DNA of 54,397 nt from Podaxis mareebaensis (taxonomy: Eukaryota > Basidiomycota > Agaricomycetes > Agaricales > Agaricaceae), in assembly GCA_018524725.1 (NCBI GenBank), contig JAEUWP010000314.1, positions 1 through 54,397 on the forward strand, in the 5' to 3' direction. Under the pieces are notes generated by a model, which did no database searches, was not told the origin of the DNA, and worked only from the letters and a program-made list of their open reading frames with translations. Below are positions 1 to 10,646 of this stretch, piece by piece. Both the position numbers and the translations under genes were made by a program. How positions within the stretch are numbered: position 1 is the stretch's first letter; each line of letters begins with the position of its first letter.

Positions 1-201
1 TCGTATCACACCTTTTTGCCACTATAATAACACTAAAATCTCCCTTACCTTTCCCTACTGTCACTTCAGGCGCGAGACTCAACCCAACGTCCAGTTCACC
101 TCATTATAGTAAGCGTCTTCTAGTCCCTCGGTCTCGGATATATTCCAATCTCTCCACCTGTTGACTTCGGCTCCGCGGGCTGACAATTCTGAATCACGGA
201 C

Positions 202-525
202 ATGAAATCCATCTTTACTCTCATCACTGTTGCTATAGCTTTGCTCCTCTTAATGACATTAATTGTCCTTGGAACCCCACTCGTTGAAGATATCGCAGTG
301 TGTGCCGATGATGCACTTCCTGGGCCTTACCCTCGTGCATGCTGACCCACGAGGCTCGGGTGTGCTGTAGATTGGAGCCCTTTCCAAGCAAGGCACTGTT
401 GTATTTGTTGTGAGGGCGCACCAGAGCCAAAACCGGAACCAGAGCCAGAATCGGAATTAGACCCGGAGCCCAATCCTCAGCCTCAGGCATGCCTCCATGA
501 AGAGGCGAGTTCGGGGTTTAAAGCG
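202..525 (+). pseudogene. Decayed copy of cysteine-rich secreted protein gene
   Basis: An ATG at 202 opens a signal-peptide-like stretch (MKSIFTLITVAIALLLL, then VLGTPL) matching the start of the intact genes at 2235 and 3879. The frame stops at 343 with TGA. Past the stop, in a shifted frame, is a W-S-P-F-Q-x-x-x-C-C-I-C-C motif followed by a Pro-Glu linker, the same order as in the intact paralogues. The six-cysteine motif is damaged, so this is a relic. Confidence 0.75.
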
Positions 526-1029
526 AAGAGTGCCAGCGTCCGTCTGGCGTTGAGAGTGGTTATGGGTTGAAGCGAGATAGAGAGTCGAGAGCGAGGAGAG
601 AGCAGAGGGAAAATTGGGGGACAAGATAAGTTGTATTCGTCGTACCTACTACAACGTTTTATACTACCTATCTTTCAAGGTCCGAGCCGTATGGTATATA
701 ACATAGGAAAATACTAGAAAATTGAGAAAAATCGTCAATAGAGCGAAAAGAAAGGGAATGAGTCACGAGCAAGCCTTGTATCACCACCTCGGAATTTCGT
801 CTCCTAACACTGAATTCCAACGTTGCGGGATTCTCGAGACACAAGGAACAACAGGCATTCTTAGAATGAAATCGGAGGTCGGAAGGACGTATATGGGATG
901 GTGAACTGGTGGAGCCGTTCCGTCGTCGACATTGCTGAGCCACCTTCCGAGAGCGGAAGGCAGTGGTTGTATAGGCAGTGACGTCGTTATGGATGGTCCG
1001 GGTATGTTGCGTGGCCGGGGAACGAAGTC

Positions 1030-1186
1030 GGCGGATGTCGAAGTAATGGGAGGAGGATGACGGATGGCGATTTCATGGCCAGCCGGCGTCCGATCTCCAC
1101 ATCCACATCTGTTCGGCTCATCCGATCTCATGTGCTTCAGGTTGGAGTCCTGAGCGGCTTGGGGAGTGTTGAACCTGCTGTAAAAA
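1030..1186 (+). pseudogene. Relic of the second cysteine motif of the secreted protein
   Basis: At 1128-1184 the + strand reads S-C-A-S-G-W-S-P-E-R-L-G-E-C-stop-T-C-C-K. This matches the C-terminal motif of the gene at 3879 (GWSPKQLGSCWTCCK) with a TGA replacing the conserved Trp. Sequence 5' of it is too decayed to align by eye. An overlapping - strand reading of about 150 codons has no recognisable domain and I do not treat it as a gene. Confidence 0.6.
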
Positions 1187-1375
1187 CTCCACTTAAAATC
1201 AGCGGTCATAATAGGACGACGGTCAAATGATACAATAGTCAATTGGTACGAGCGGGGAGTGGTCGTTCAACGATATCAGTGTCTTTGCGACCACATCTAT
1301 ACATAAACACTGTGTGCGGGATGTAATGGAGCTCCAGTCGAATCTTGTGAAGATGGCCCCGGCGTGGAATATAGT

Positions 1376-1700
1376 TCAGATATTCGGGAAGGCATGGCAA
1401 AGGCATATCCGATTACACCGACAGAACACGGGCCGGTCTGCACTCTTGTTGCTGCAGCCACCAATCACATCCAGTACGGTCTGAAGTGGCTTGGACACAG
1501 ATCGTCTCGAACTCATCTTCGCTGATTTCAGCAAACATACAATCTGTCCTCTTCCCGCTAATATACCCATTCAGCCAACTAAAACCTTCATGAATGGGGA
1601 AGAGGGCTAAGACTATGTGCGGGATGTGATCGAGCCCATAGCCGGATCTCGTCGTGACTATCCCAGCGGCGTTCCAGAGAATTGATATCAACGTTCAAAT
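1376..1700 (-). pseudogene. Relic of HtrL/YibB-like gene
   Basis: The reverse strand carries pieces of the intact gene at 4305-5682: LFPIHEGFSWL (intact LFFPFTGTFSWL), then AEISEDEFE (intact AEISEGELE), then WWLQQQECRPARVL (intact WWLQRQECKLARVL). The pieces are collinear, but most of the second exon is deleted. This is the remnant of the YibB half of an older block in the tandem array. Confidence 0.65.
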
Positions 1701-2096
1701 TACCTGACGGCGAAGTAGCCGTGGCATGACACTCGTACAACCCAAACTCATGCTTCTCCGTCTCCTTTACACTCCCAACACATTCAAAATAAACTATCAC
1801 AGCACCAACACGGCACTCCAAAATCTCCGCACCTTCCTCTCAGCGCGGATCTAGCCAAGCCCAAATTCATGTTTCTGGTCGAGCACGCTTACCACGGATC
1901 ACTTTGAGGCAACTTCTACGGCCGGGCTGGACGCGAACAGAAAGCTGCTGCGGCCGCAATGAATATCCATCAAGCCGATCCCATAAGCCCCGTCCAGCCT
2001 CTACCAAACACCAAAATCGTTGCGTAAAGGCTCCAGGGGTGACCTCAAGCCAGAATAAACTTTCCATCGCTCCAAGATCACTACCCGAAGAACGGA

Positions 2097-2106
2097 CATA
2101 AAAAGG
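2097..2106 (+). promoter_or_regulatory. TATA-like box of cysteine-rich gene (copy A)
   Basis: CATAAAAAGG lies about 130 bases before the start codon at 2235. The same sequence at the same distance precedes the copy at 3879, inside a conserved upstream segment. Its position fits a TATA box in front of a leader that contains an intron. Confidence 0.5.
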
Positions 2107-2158
2107 CTCAATAACTGTTGGGTGACCTCAACACCACTGGTGCCCACTTCAGTGAGAG

Positions 2159-2232
2159 GTACGTTCTCCCTCTCTAGTCCTTTATTCATCCATTAAAGTT
2201 AAATCATGACTGAACTTACCGAACCGACATAG
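2159..2232 (+). other. Probable 5' UTR intron of cysteine-rich gene (copy A)
   Basis: A 74-base stretch opens with GTACGTT and closes with CATAG, two bases before the ATG at 2235. A TGACTGAAC branch-like sequence lies upstream of the acceptor. The paralogue has an equally long stretch (3803-3876), also GTACGTT to AG. Inferred from splice signals and paralogue conservation. Confidence 0.5.
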
Positions 2233-2234
2233 AC

Positions 2235-2597
2235 ATGAAATCTACATTCGCTATCCTCACCGCCGCCACGGCCACATTATTCTTGACGACGCCCGTCGCC
2301 CTCGGAACCCCACTCGCAGGGGGAATCGCTGCTCGGCAAGACGCGCCTGGGGCTTGCTGGTTCGCTTGTTTCCCCGAGAAACAGGAGTGCCCTGCTGGCT
2401 GGGATCCTTACCAGAGCGGAGAGTGCTGGACTTGTTGTCAGAATGCTCCAGCGCCGAAGCCAGAGCCAGACTACGAGTTAGAAAAACGTCAGGCTCGGAC
2501 ATGCCTCCGCATTTGCGCGCCTTCGCCAATCTCCTGTGGTGAAGGATCGAGTCCTACGCAGTTGGGAAGTTGCTGGACCTGCTGCGAGGACGAGTGA
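2235..2597 (+). CDS. Small secreted protein with two six-cysteine motifs
   Basis: This is a 120-residue protein with a clear signal peptide (residues 1 to about 24, ending ALG before TPL). The mature part has two motifs of identical spacing, C-x3-C-x6-C-x11-C-x2-C-C, at Cys 41/45/52/64/67/68 and 90/94/101/113/116/117, joined by a Pro/Glu linker. A Lys-Arg pair at 84-85 and AARQ near 32-35 look like Kex2-type processing sites that could release the two modules separately. It is unspliced within the coding region, with a likely 5' UTR intron. The start is fixed by the signal peptide and by the paralogue at 3879. I do not recognise a named family. It could be an effector, a defence peptide or a cell-wall-associated protein; secretion and disulfide bonding are inferred. 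Confidence 0.8.
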   Translation: MKSTFAILTAATATLFLTTPVALGTPLAGGIAARQDAPGACWFACFPEKQECPAGWDPYQSGECWTCCQNAPAPKPEPDYELEKRQARTCLRICAPSPISCGEGSSPTQLGSCWTCCEDE

Positions 2598-2699
2598 AAT
2601 TGGCGAGTTGGAGCAGTTGGAACGTAGTCAGTGTGTGTAGTAGTATATGAATTACAGGTTATGATGGACACCGACAAACTCGAATCTCGGCGGCTACTC

Positions 2700-3262
2700 A
2701 CGCCTCTTCACACTTTACCAAAAATGTCCCAAAGCATATCCCGCATCCACAGAACGCGGGCGAGCTTGCATTCTTGTTGTTGCAACCACCACTTCACCAT
2801 TCCCATGGCCAGGGGAGTCTTTCCAAGCTCCTCATCCATTGTTCCCGCATTGTTTGTCGTCCTTAGTCTGGCGCGAGGAGGAATTGATAATAAAACCATG
2901 TGCTTCCACATGCACCCAGCGCTCCTGAGTTAAAGTGCGGTGTCCTAGTGCGGGCACTCGGGTCGTCAAACCATATGCCGAATATATGAGAGAGAAAGAG
3001 TAGAAAGAGGGTGTTTACGGGTGTCTGATCTTTTGTCCACGAAAGGGCCTTTTCTGAGATAGTAATCATAGTAGGTGTAGTAGGCTCTTGACCACCACGA
3101 GACCGTTTCGGGAGATCCTCCGAAGAATGATCCTGGAGGAGCCAAGGCGTCATGAGATCGAAGAAGCACAAGCGCCTGAGTTATAAAAAGAACACTTGAG
3201 CACGATATGAAATGGCTTGGACAATAGATCATGTCCAACTCATCTTCACTAATCTCAGCATC
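2700..3262 (-). pseudogene. Degenerate second-exon copy of HtrL/YibB-like gene
   Basis: The reverse strand reads, in several frames, GSFFGGSPETVSWWSRAYYTY, DPSARTRTPHFNSGALGACG and WWLQQQECKLARVLWMRDML, all close to exon 2 of the intact gene at 4305-5682. Upstream (3231-3290) the end of exon 1 (REDDGLVDAEISEDELDM) is still visible. The frame is broken by indels, and the rest of exon 1, including the membrane anchor, is absent or unrecognisable. It belongs to the duplicated block headed by the gene at 2235. Confidence 0.8.
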
Positions 3263-3743
3263 TACAAGTCCGTCATCTTCCCGCTACCAACATTCAAATT
3301 TCCCGCCAGCGAAGTTGAGTAGTCATGGCATGATGCTCGTACAACTCGGCTCATACTTCTCCGTTTCTTTGACATCTCCAACACGTTCAAACAAACCACC
3401 ACAACACCACCACAGCACTCCAAAATCTCCGCACCTTGCCTCAGTGCAGATTTAGCCAAGCCTAACTTCATACGTCTAGCCGAGCACGCATTAGCGTAGA
3501 TCACACAAATCACGCTAAGGCAACTTCTACGGCCAAGCAGGATATGAACATAGTCAGAAACTGTCTTCCACCACACAATGTACTGCAGCCGCGACAGATG
3601 TTTATCAAGCCGAACCCATAATCCACGCTAAGCCTCTGCCGAATATCAAAACTGTTGCGCAAATGCTCTAGGCATGACCTCAAGCCAAAATAACCCGACA
3701 TCACCCCAAGACCAGTACTCAAGGAACGTACTCAAGGAACGAA

Positions 3744-3754
3744 CATAAAAAGGG
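3744..3754 (+). promoter_or_regulatory. TATA-like box of cysteine-rich gene (copy B)
   Basis: CATAAAAAGGG lies about 130 bases before the ATG at 3879. It corresponds to the element at 2097 in the paralogous block, in both sequence and distance. Confidence 0.5.
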
Positions 3755-3802
3755 TTCACCATTGGGTGAGACTTCCACACCGTTGTCCCCACTCAGTACG
3801 AA

Positions 3803-3876
3803 GTACGTTGCCCGTCTCTAGTCCTTTATTTATATATTAATGTTAGACCATGACAGAACTTATTAAACCCACACAG
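3803..3876 (+). other. Probable 5' UTR intron of cysteine-rich gene (copy B)
   Basis: A 74-base stretch runs from GTACGTTG to CACACAG, ending two bases before the start codon. It has the same length and position as the one before the gene at 2235, although the interior has diverged. Confidence 0.5.
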
Positions 3877-3878
3877 AC

Positions 3879-4208
3879 ATGAAAGCTATCCTCATCACTG
3901 CTTTAGCCACGTTATTCCTGGCGACACCTGTTGCCCTCGGAACCCCACTCACAAGGATCGCTACTTGGCAGGACACGTCTGGGAGTTGCTCGTTGGCTTG
4001 TCTCCCCGAGGGACAGGAATGCCCTGCAGGTTGGGATCCTTACCGGAGCGGAGAGTGCTGGACTTGTTGTCAGAATGCTCCACAGCCAGCGCCAGAGCCA
4101 GAGCCTGAACTATGCCTCCTCATTTGCGCGTCTTCAGAGCTCCCCTGTAGTAAAGGATGGAGTCCTAAGCAGTTGGGGAGTTGCTGGACCTGCTGCAAGG
4201 ACGAGTGA
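3879..4208 (+). CDS. Small secreted protein with two six-cysteine motifs (paralogue)
   Basis: This 109-residue paralogue of the gene at 2235 has a signal peptide (residues 1 to about 21, ending ALG before TPL). The two C-x3-C-x6-C-x11-C-x2-C-C motifs sit at Cys 37/41/48/60/63/64 and 79/83/90/102/105/106. The linker is a short Pro/Glu run, and the Lys-Arg site of the sister copy is missing, so this protein probably stays as one two-module chain. All twelve cysteines are kept while the loops vary, which suggests selection for a disulfide fold. It converges on the YibB-like gene 97 bases downstream. No characterised family recognised. Confidence 0.8.
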   Translation: MKAILITALATLFLATPVALGTPLTRIATWQDTSGSCSLACLPEGQECPAGWDPYRSGECWTCCQNAPQPAPEPEPELCLLICASSELPCSKGWSPKQLGSCWTCCKDE

Positions 4209-4304
4209 AGTTGGCGGCTCGTAGGAATTGGAATATGATCAATGTGTGTAGTAGTATATAAATTACAGGTCATGATGGACCTCGACAAACTCGAGTCCTG
4301 TCGG

Positions 4305-5682
4305 CTACTCACGCTTCTTCACACTCCACCCTTTACCGAAGACATCCCAAAGCATATCCCGCATCCACAGAACGCGGGCGAGCTTGCATTCTTGTCGTTG
4401 CAACCACCACTTCCACCCTTTCCACGGCCACTCGAGTCTCTCCTCCAAGCTTCTCATCCACTGTTCCCGCATTGCTTGTCGTTCTTCATCTGATGCAAGG
4501 AAGAATTGGTAATAAAACCACGTATTCCCGCATGCACCCAGCGCTCCTGAGTCAAAGTGCGGCCTCCCAATGCGGGCGCTCGGGTCGCCAAACCATACGC
4601 CGAATGTACGAGAGGGAAAGAGTAAAAAGAGGGAGTTTATGAGTGTCTGATCTTTGCCCACGAAATGGCCTTTGCTAAGATAATAATCGTGGTAGGTGTA
4701 GTAGACTCTTGACCACCACGAGACCGTTTCGGGAGATCCTCCGAAGAATGATCCTGGAGCCAAGGCGTCATGAAATCAAAGAAGCGCAAGCGCCCGAGTT
4801 ATAAAAAGAACACTTGAGTACGATATGAAATGGCTTGGACTAGGTCATCTCCAACTCACCTTCGCTAATCTCAGCATCTACAGGTCCGTCGTCTTCCCGC
4901 CAATACCTCTTTAACCAACTAAACGTCCCGGTGAACGGGAAGAACAACAAGTCTTTGCTATCAACGTTTAGCCCAGCATCATTCACACGTGTGACACCAG
5001 CCTCCCACACCTCCTTCACGCGTTTTGGGTCCGGCCATCTCGTGTAGTGATGTTGACTCCTAAAACTCCCCGCATCATTCCAAAATGCGTACTCGTACAC
5101 CTCGCCCTTTTCCGTTCTCAGCTGCTTAACAGCATTATCGAGTAACCATGGTTTCGCGTTCCACACTGCATACAGTTCCGAGTTATGTACAAGGGCTTCT
5201 CGGTCGAGGGTATGGAGATGTTTGTATGCGGGCTGTAAGCCCTGGAGAGGTGGGATGTCAAAGGGTGATGTGAAGGTGGTGTTGAGGTATATTGGAAGGG
5301 GGCCTCGGACGGAGAGGACTGTGGAGGCGAGGGAGGGGTGTGCGTAAAAGTATATCGGGGTTGTGATGGACCCGAGGAAGTTGGAGAGCCAGGATCTGTA
5401 TTCTGCGTGAGAGTGTTTAGATTTGGAGAGCGGAAAGAGCGCAGAGACGAGCAAGATTCTGGGGTCTCTGTCTTCCCCTATGATGGGTGCTGGGGATAAA
5501 AGGGAAGAGGTGGTCGAGTCGACACCAGAGCCCGGACGTGGAGTTGCCACGAAGGTTGGTGGGGGTTCGTTGTAGCCTAATAGTGCCGTTTCTGTGCAGA
5601 TGAGGTAGATGACGGCGAAGAGAGTCAGTCCATACAAAGCATTTCTGCGGTTCTTGGGATTGCGGAAAGCGTAGAAAGGCAT
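4305..5682 (-). CDS. HtrL/YibB-like type II membrane protein, probable glycosyltransferase-like
   Basis: There are two exons: 5682-4860 and 4753-4305, with a 106-base intron (GTGAGT to CAG), giving about 423 residues. Residues about 15-33 form a single hydrophobic segment after a short basic cytoplasmic tail, typical of a Golgi type II protein. The lumenal part shows the features of the HtrL/YibB family: a YRSWLSNFLG region, WNAKPWLL, EYAFWNDAGSFR (an acidic W-N-D motif), FPFTGTFSW, and FGGSPETVSWW just after the splice junction. The family's function is poorly known; a glycosyltransferase-like fold is an inference from motif style. A GTGAGT overlaps the stop, so a further 3' exon cannot be excluded. 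Partial copies lie at 2700-3262 and 1376-1700. Confidence 0.7.
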
Positions 5683-6223
5683 CAGTCCAGGGTTGGCGCC
5701 ACGAGTTTCATCACTAAATTGTTGAAAAACTGGTGTGACATTTCAGCAGTGACAGCTCAAAAACAGGTCCAACGAGCACTATAGTGCAATATATTGCAAT
5801 TATATCACCTTATATTGTCACATATTTTATTCGGCAGTATTACATGAAGTTACCATGATGGGGAAGGTATTATATGAGCATATCCCCTGCCATCTTAAAT
5901 GGAAGGAATCATTATAAAAATGATAAGGGAAAGATCGCGTAGGAGGTCCTCAGATAATGAGATATCTGGTTGAGATCAGGATTTTCCAGTCTGATTTTGT
6001 TATGATTTTATGTGGTCATACTTAAGACACAATATCTAGAAGATGATGTTTGAATATCATACACTATAAGTATAATGAGAGCGTGATAACCAGTGTATCA
6101 GCTGGTGACCGCCATGTCACTAGATATTAGCTATAGTCACAATTTTATAGAGGACTAGGCACTTAAACACATATATATCCAAGCCTTTGATAATTTCAGA
6201 AAATACAACATAATACAAAGATG
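5683..6223. other. AT-rich gene-free stretch with stacked palindromes, probable transposon end
   Basis: No coding region is seen. At 5776-5787 there is a perfect 12-base palindrome (GCACTATAGTGC), directly followed by a second one (TGCAATATATTGCA, 5785-5798). The sequence beginning CACTATAGTGC would suit the terminus of a CACTA-like element whose transposase gene ends at 6224, but no matching inverted terminus was found on the far side. Confidence 0.35.
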
Positions 6224-9200
6224 TTATAGGGCATCATATTCTTCGTCGTCATCACTTTGATTATTACTATCATCCTCTAAACTCTCTGATTCACTATCCC
6301 ATGCAACACTTTCATTGCTCTCAGAGTCCTCCTCAGCTCCTATAATCTGTCCATCATAAGTTGAGGTTTCTATGTCATCAGCTACCTCTGTGCTTTCTTC
6401 ATTAGAGGTGAAATTGCTGGAGGGGCTAGAGGGGCTTGGAGATGATGTAGCGCCATCTAGATGGCCAATACCCAATCCCAGATATCTCATGTACATATCG
6501 CGATCAACAAATCTGAAGTATTAGAGTTAGTTCTTAATGATAAGTTATTCGTTTCACACATACATGTTAATATAATAATTCACCCAGTCATCTATTTCCC
6601 CATTTGGCCTTGCCTCTGTTGGCTCTTTCCACCGTAGCAACTGCTCAGTTCGGCCTTCAACAAATGCTGGTATTAGGTGACAGCCCCGAACAACCTGTGA
6701 GGGATCAAGGAAGCCAAATGCAAAGTCGTCTGTATCAGGAACAAAGCCAAATTTGGGAAGCCTAGCTATGTGGCAATTGGACACATAGTCAGGTTCAATC
6801 CCTAGCCACTGCACCCAAAGGAAATCCATAGTCCTCCAGCTAAGATCTTGAGTGTTGATTCCCATATGCTGTACATCTGCATGGAAGACTCCAATGATGG
6901 CAGCATACCAGAAGGGGTGAGCTACTGGGTTAGCCTCTGTTTCAGGTGACATAACCATACAGAATGGATGGTTCCGGGGGTTAAGTGTGTCATAACTGTG
7001 GTGAATGTCATATGTTGTATAGTTGATACGTATAGTCTGGTGTCAGAAAACAGTATTGTTCTTGATTCAAATTGTGTTGCGATTGCTATCAGTGAAATCG
7101 TCATGCATATCGCCATCAAACTTCTGTCCTAGAATACAGCCCAATAAATAATCCTTCAGCTTGGTGATAAATTCCTGTTAGGTACCAGATCACTATTAGC
7201 TGAAAGTTCAGAGTTTCACATTAAGTAGTAAACAAGTCTTTCCTTTTTTGCAGGATCAGTGCAGTTGGCAACAAAAGTATACAGATTGATCAGGTTATTT
7301 GTTGAGTATGAGATGACGTGGTGTTTTGCAATATGCTCTGGTTTACTGGCTTCTTGTTTCTCTTGTTTTTCAATTGCATGAAAGGCTTGTTGGCGAAGGT
7401 GTTTGGTACCGATCTGGCGTAAAGAGTCCTTCTTGTTAGTTAGCTTGTAAAGGCTCTTGATTGATTGATGTGACTGTTCTGCCTATTAAATAAAACCCAG
7501 TATATTAGACCAGGCTATCCAAACTGTGAGAATTGAAGAGATGCATTGACATACCAGTTGAGTTGAGTAAGAGTCAGTAGTGCCAAATAAGCGGATGTGG
7601 GCCACGTAGTCTCCCATGAAATGAAATTTGACAGTAGCAAGGTTAAGAGCCTTTGAATGCTGGTGGCTAGAAGATCTAGAGGAGTTGGATGACGTGTTGA
7701 TGGGCTGGTTAGCCTTCTGGCATTGTCGAGCAGCCTTCTCCTGTGGAAGCTCCAAAGTTGTAAAATTTGAACTCGTATGAGCCTGAAAGTGTCGTAGTAA
7801 TTGACCAAGTTCCTTAGTGAGACTGTCAAGTAAATTAAGAGTTGTGTCGGTGTGCACCCGTAGTTTGGCAAGAGCATGCCACTCTGCAAATCTATACAGT
7901 AATTTTGTTAGATAGCGGTTATGAGGTTCGGGCAGTAGTCCTTCAAAGCATGGAAGAGCACACTAGTAAACTTATTAGTTATCATGCTATTCTAAGAATA
8001 AAATGTGGGCGTAGTATACTTTACCTGAAGTAAATCCTCAAAGTCTCGTGCAGCCATCTTTTTCATCTCAGAACAGTTAGAAGAAAACTGGCATATGCCC
8101 CTGTTACCAGTTCCAAAAGATGAGATTGAGTGATACCTGTTCTGACATTGTAAGATGCCTTAAAGAGAGCTATTATATATGTAAAAGTCACTTACCACTC
8201 ATCCAACTGGTTTACAAGGTGATTGTGATTGCTACTTGCTGCATAAAGGATGCGGATGAGATGGGTAAATAAGCTTTTCCAGGTCCCAAGCTCAATTTCA
8301 TGAAGAAGGTCAACTGTAAGCATTCTTGAGGGATTAAAGTGACCCCCTATTCACTCAGCAAAAGCATTCTAGTAAATGGCATTTTATCAGTGATTGGCCA
8401 ATTAGAGAAGGAAGTTGATGTTCTACATACAACAGTGGGAACTCCTGAGATTTTGCAGAGCAGTGCCTCAACAGCAGAGCTACGTATGGATAAGCCAAGG
8501 TTATAGATTGCTCTCTGGGCAATAGAGACATTTTCAGCTAAGTAGGAGCGGAGATTCTTCGCTCAAATGGTCTCATCGTGTCTGAGCCCAAGGTTTGGAA
8601 GTTCAGATTTGGATACCAAACACCTTGGGCATGGGAAAAGGCCCTTGTCACGAATTGTAGCCAATAGAGCCCTACAGAAAATCATATAAGACAAGGAGAG
8701 TACAGAACATATAGATTCATAACTCACTTTTCTGGATAATCAGCAGAATAAGTAAATATGCGTGGATATACACAACACTCTATGCTGTCAATGCATTTGA
8801 TGACAATTCCATACTTGTAGGTGTGAATGAAGTTGTCATCAAGTAAGGTATGCCAGACTGCATGTACTAGCTCACAGCAGCAATGAGCTAGGATGTCAGC
8901 CTTTTGGGAGTGCCAGGAAGAGTGAAATAGTGAAACAAAATTTTGGAATGAGTCAGGAAGCTAAAACTGGATATGAGCTGACTAGAAAACTAGAGTGTGT
9001 TCAATGGCCTACTGTGGGTATATATGCCAAATGGTGTATAGCACTAGAGGGTTGCTGAGATCGGACGTATTTTGAGATGTTCCCTAACATCATATATATA
9101 GGCCAGGCTTTCGTGTTGCCAAAGTCTGCCAGATGGGTTGCATCTGAAGCAAACATGAGAGCTGCGACAGTCTTTTCACGCCTACAATGGGGATCATCAG

Positions 9201-10427
9201 GAGGTAGCTTTCCATGCAATTGAACGTCCTCGTGTTCTGCAAGAAACGCATCTGAGGAATATATCTCACCATAAACATGTTCATTGCCTGTCTCCATATT
9301 ATGGAAGAGTTTGAAGGGAGAGTGGTGAATGAGATGAGCAAGAGGATCGTTATATGCTTCCTGGATTACAGACATGAGTTTTCGGTGGAGTAGACCAGGA
9401 ACAGAGAACTTTCTTGGAGGAATAGCAGATGATCCTGACGGAACATCAATTTCGACTGACGTTTCATGAAAGTGACCCCAGAAACCTGAATTCTGAAGTT
9501 CCCTATCCATCCTCTTGTTCTCTTGACACGCATTAAAGTTGGCCATGTCTTCAATGCAAAAGTCAGGTGATAGAACCCAGTCTTGAACCAGAGCATTTGC
9601 CTCTGACTCTGACTTTGATGTGTTTCTGTTGTTTAGCCATGCCATGAATTTCTGGATTGTTTTGTTGGGAAAAGGCCAGTGTGAGGGCTTGTCAGTCATG
9701 AAAGTAGCAGGGGGTTGAGTTGGAATAGCATCGGCAGGAGGGGGATTGGTAGTGTGGGCATTGGAAAGATCTTTGAGGGTAATGCAGTGATCTGGGTCAA
9801 AAGATGGACACCAGGGGTAATCGCGCCATAGGCCAAATTGATTTGCCACAGTTTGCAGGTGGTCCCGTACAATAAGCTTGACACAACGAATTAGGCCTGA
9901 TGGAGGGATAGGTTCTAGCTGACAGTTTTTTGCTGCTGGTGGAACAGGAATGAGAGGCTCTGGTAGGATGTCTTGAAACCGTTTTGGTAAGTGATAATTG
10001 TGTCGAGGTCTCCCTGATGATGTGATGGGAAAGGGAGGGGAGGATGAGCTGGCTGTACCATTGATGGATTCCAGTGGAGGGGCTTCTGAATATATAGAAG
10101 GTGGAGGGAAATTAAGAGTATCCAAGTCTGAGCTGATTATGTTGTGAGCTGAAGATTCTGGAGACTAGAAATATGCTATCAGTGAGTTTGTCAGGCATTT
10201 TGTAACCAAACAGATTTTACCTGTTCAGAACTGCATACAAGAAGATCAGAAGCCTGAACTGAGGAGGCTTTTGAGGGGTTGCCACTAGATTGAACCTCTT
10301 GTGACCGTTTGTGGGCTCGCAGAAGGTGGAGGCAGGTAGCTTGATGTCGAGTAAGAGAAACAGACTTAAAAAAGCTTTGCCCACAGCTCGTCACACAGAA
10401 GTGCTTGCCAGGTTGACTGGGGGGCAT
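6224..10427 (-). pseudogene. Plavaka-type (CACTA-like) transposase, multi-exon, decayed
   Basis: Read from 10427 down. An N-terminal zinc finger (CVTSCGQSFFKSVSLTRHQATC region) is followed by a linker, then FNACQENKRMDRELQNSGFW, FASDATHLADFGNTKAWPIY, the split AYIPT / LPDSFQNF with an intron between, YPRIFTYSADYPEK, GLFPCPRCLVSKSELPNLGL, DLLHEIELGTWK, KFHFMGDYVAHIRLFGTTDS, and finally RLPKFGFVPDTDDFAFGFLD with RGCHLIPAF. The acidic C-terminus ends at 6224. This order is that of basidiomycete Plavaka transposases. Conserved introns are still visible. In-frame TGA codons fall where relatives have Arg (NTI-stop-IKNN near 7070, ETI-stop-AKN near 8560, AE-stop-IGG near 8350), and Arg pairs read Cys-Cys (HCCCELVHAVW, IECCVYPRIF). 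The protein is therefore broken. Confidence 0.85.
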
Positions 10428-10646
10428 TGTAGCGAGAGCAAACAGCAACAGAAATACAGCCAAAAAGTGCACTGGATATAGAGGGACAGGACGCTTTAGA
10501 GGCCAGCACAGCAGCATAACGGCTGTTACTTGAAAAGACACAGCCAGGGTCCAGGAAGGCTGATGTAACCTGCTTTAGTGCTTGGAAACTGCGCTCATAG
10601 AGGGAGAGTTAGCTAAAATATATTTGTCATCTAAAACAGAACACAA

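Larger units (their letters stand above)
202..5682. repeat. Tandem segmental array: cysteine-rich secreted gene plus YibB-like gene
   Basis: The same two-gene block recurs. A small secreted cysteine-rich gene on + is followed by a YibB-like gene or relic on -, then by a roughly 0.6-kb shared upstream segment. The unit length from start codon 2235 to start codon 3879 is 1644 bases. The segments 1700-2234 and 3300-3878 align over promoter, 5' leader and start. The oldest copies (202-525 and about 1030-1186) and their YibB relic (1376-1700) are heavily decayed, and the last block (3879-5682) is complete. I infer successive tandem duplications; order and age are not resolved. Confidence 0.8.

Noticed and set aside
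781..1242. 153-codon reverse-strand frame as a gene
   Set aside because: It overlaps the relic of the cysteine-rich gene on the other strand, has no domain, and its composition is explained as a shadow of duplicated sequence.
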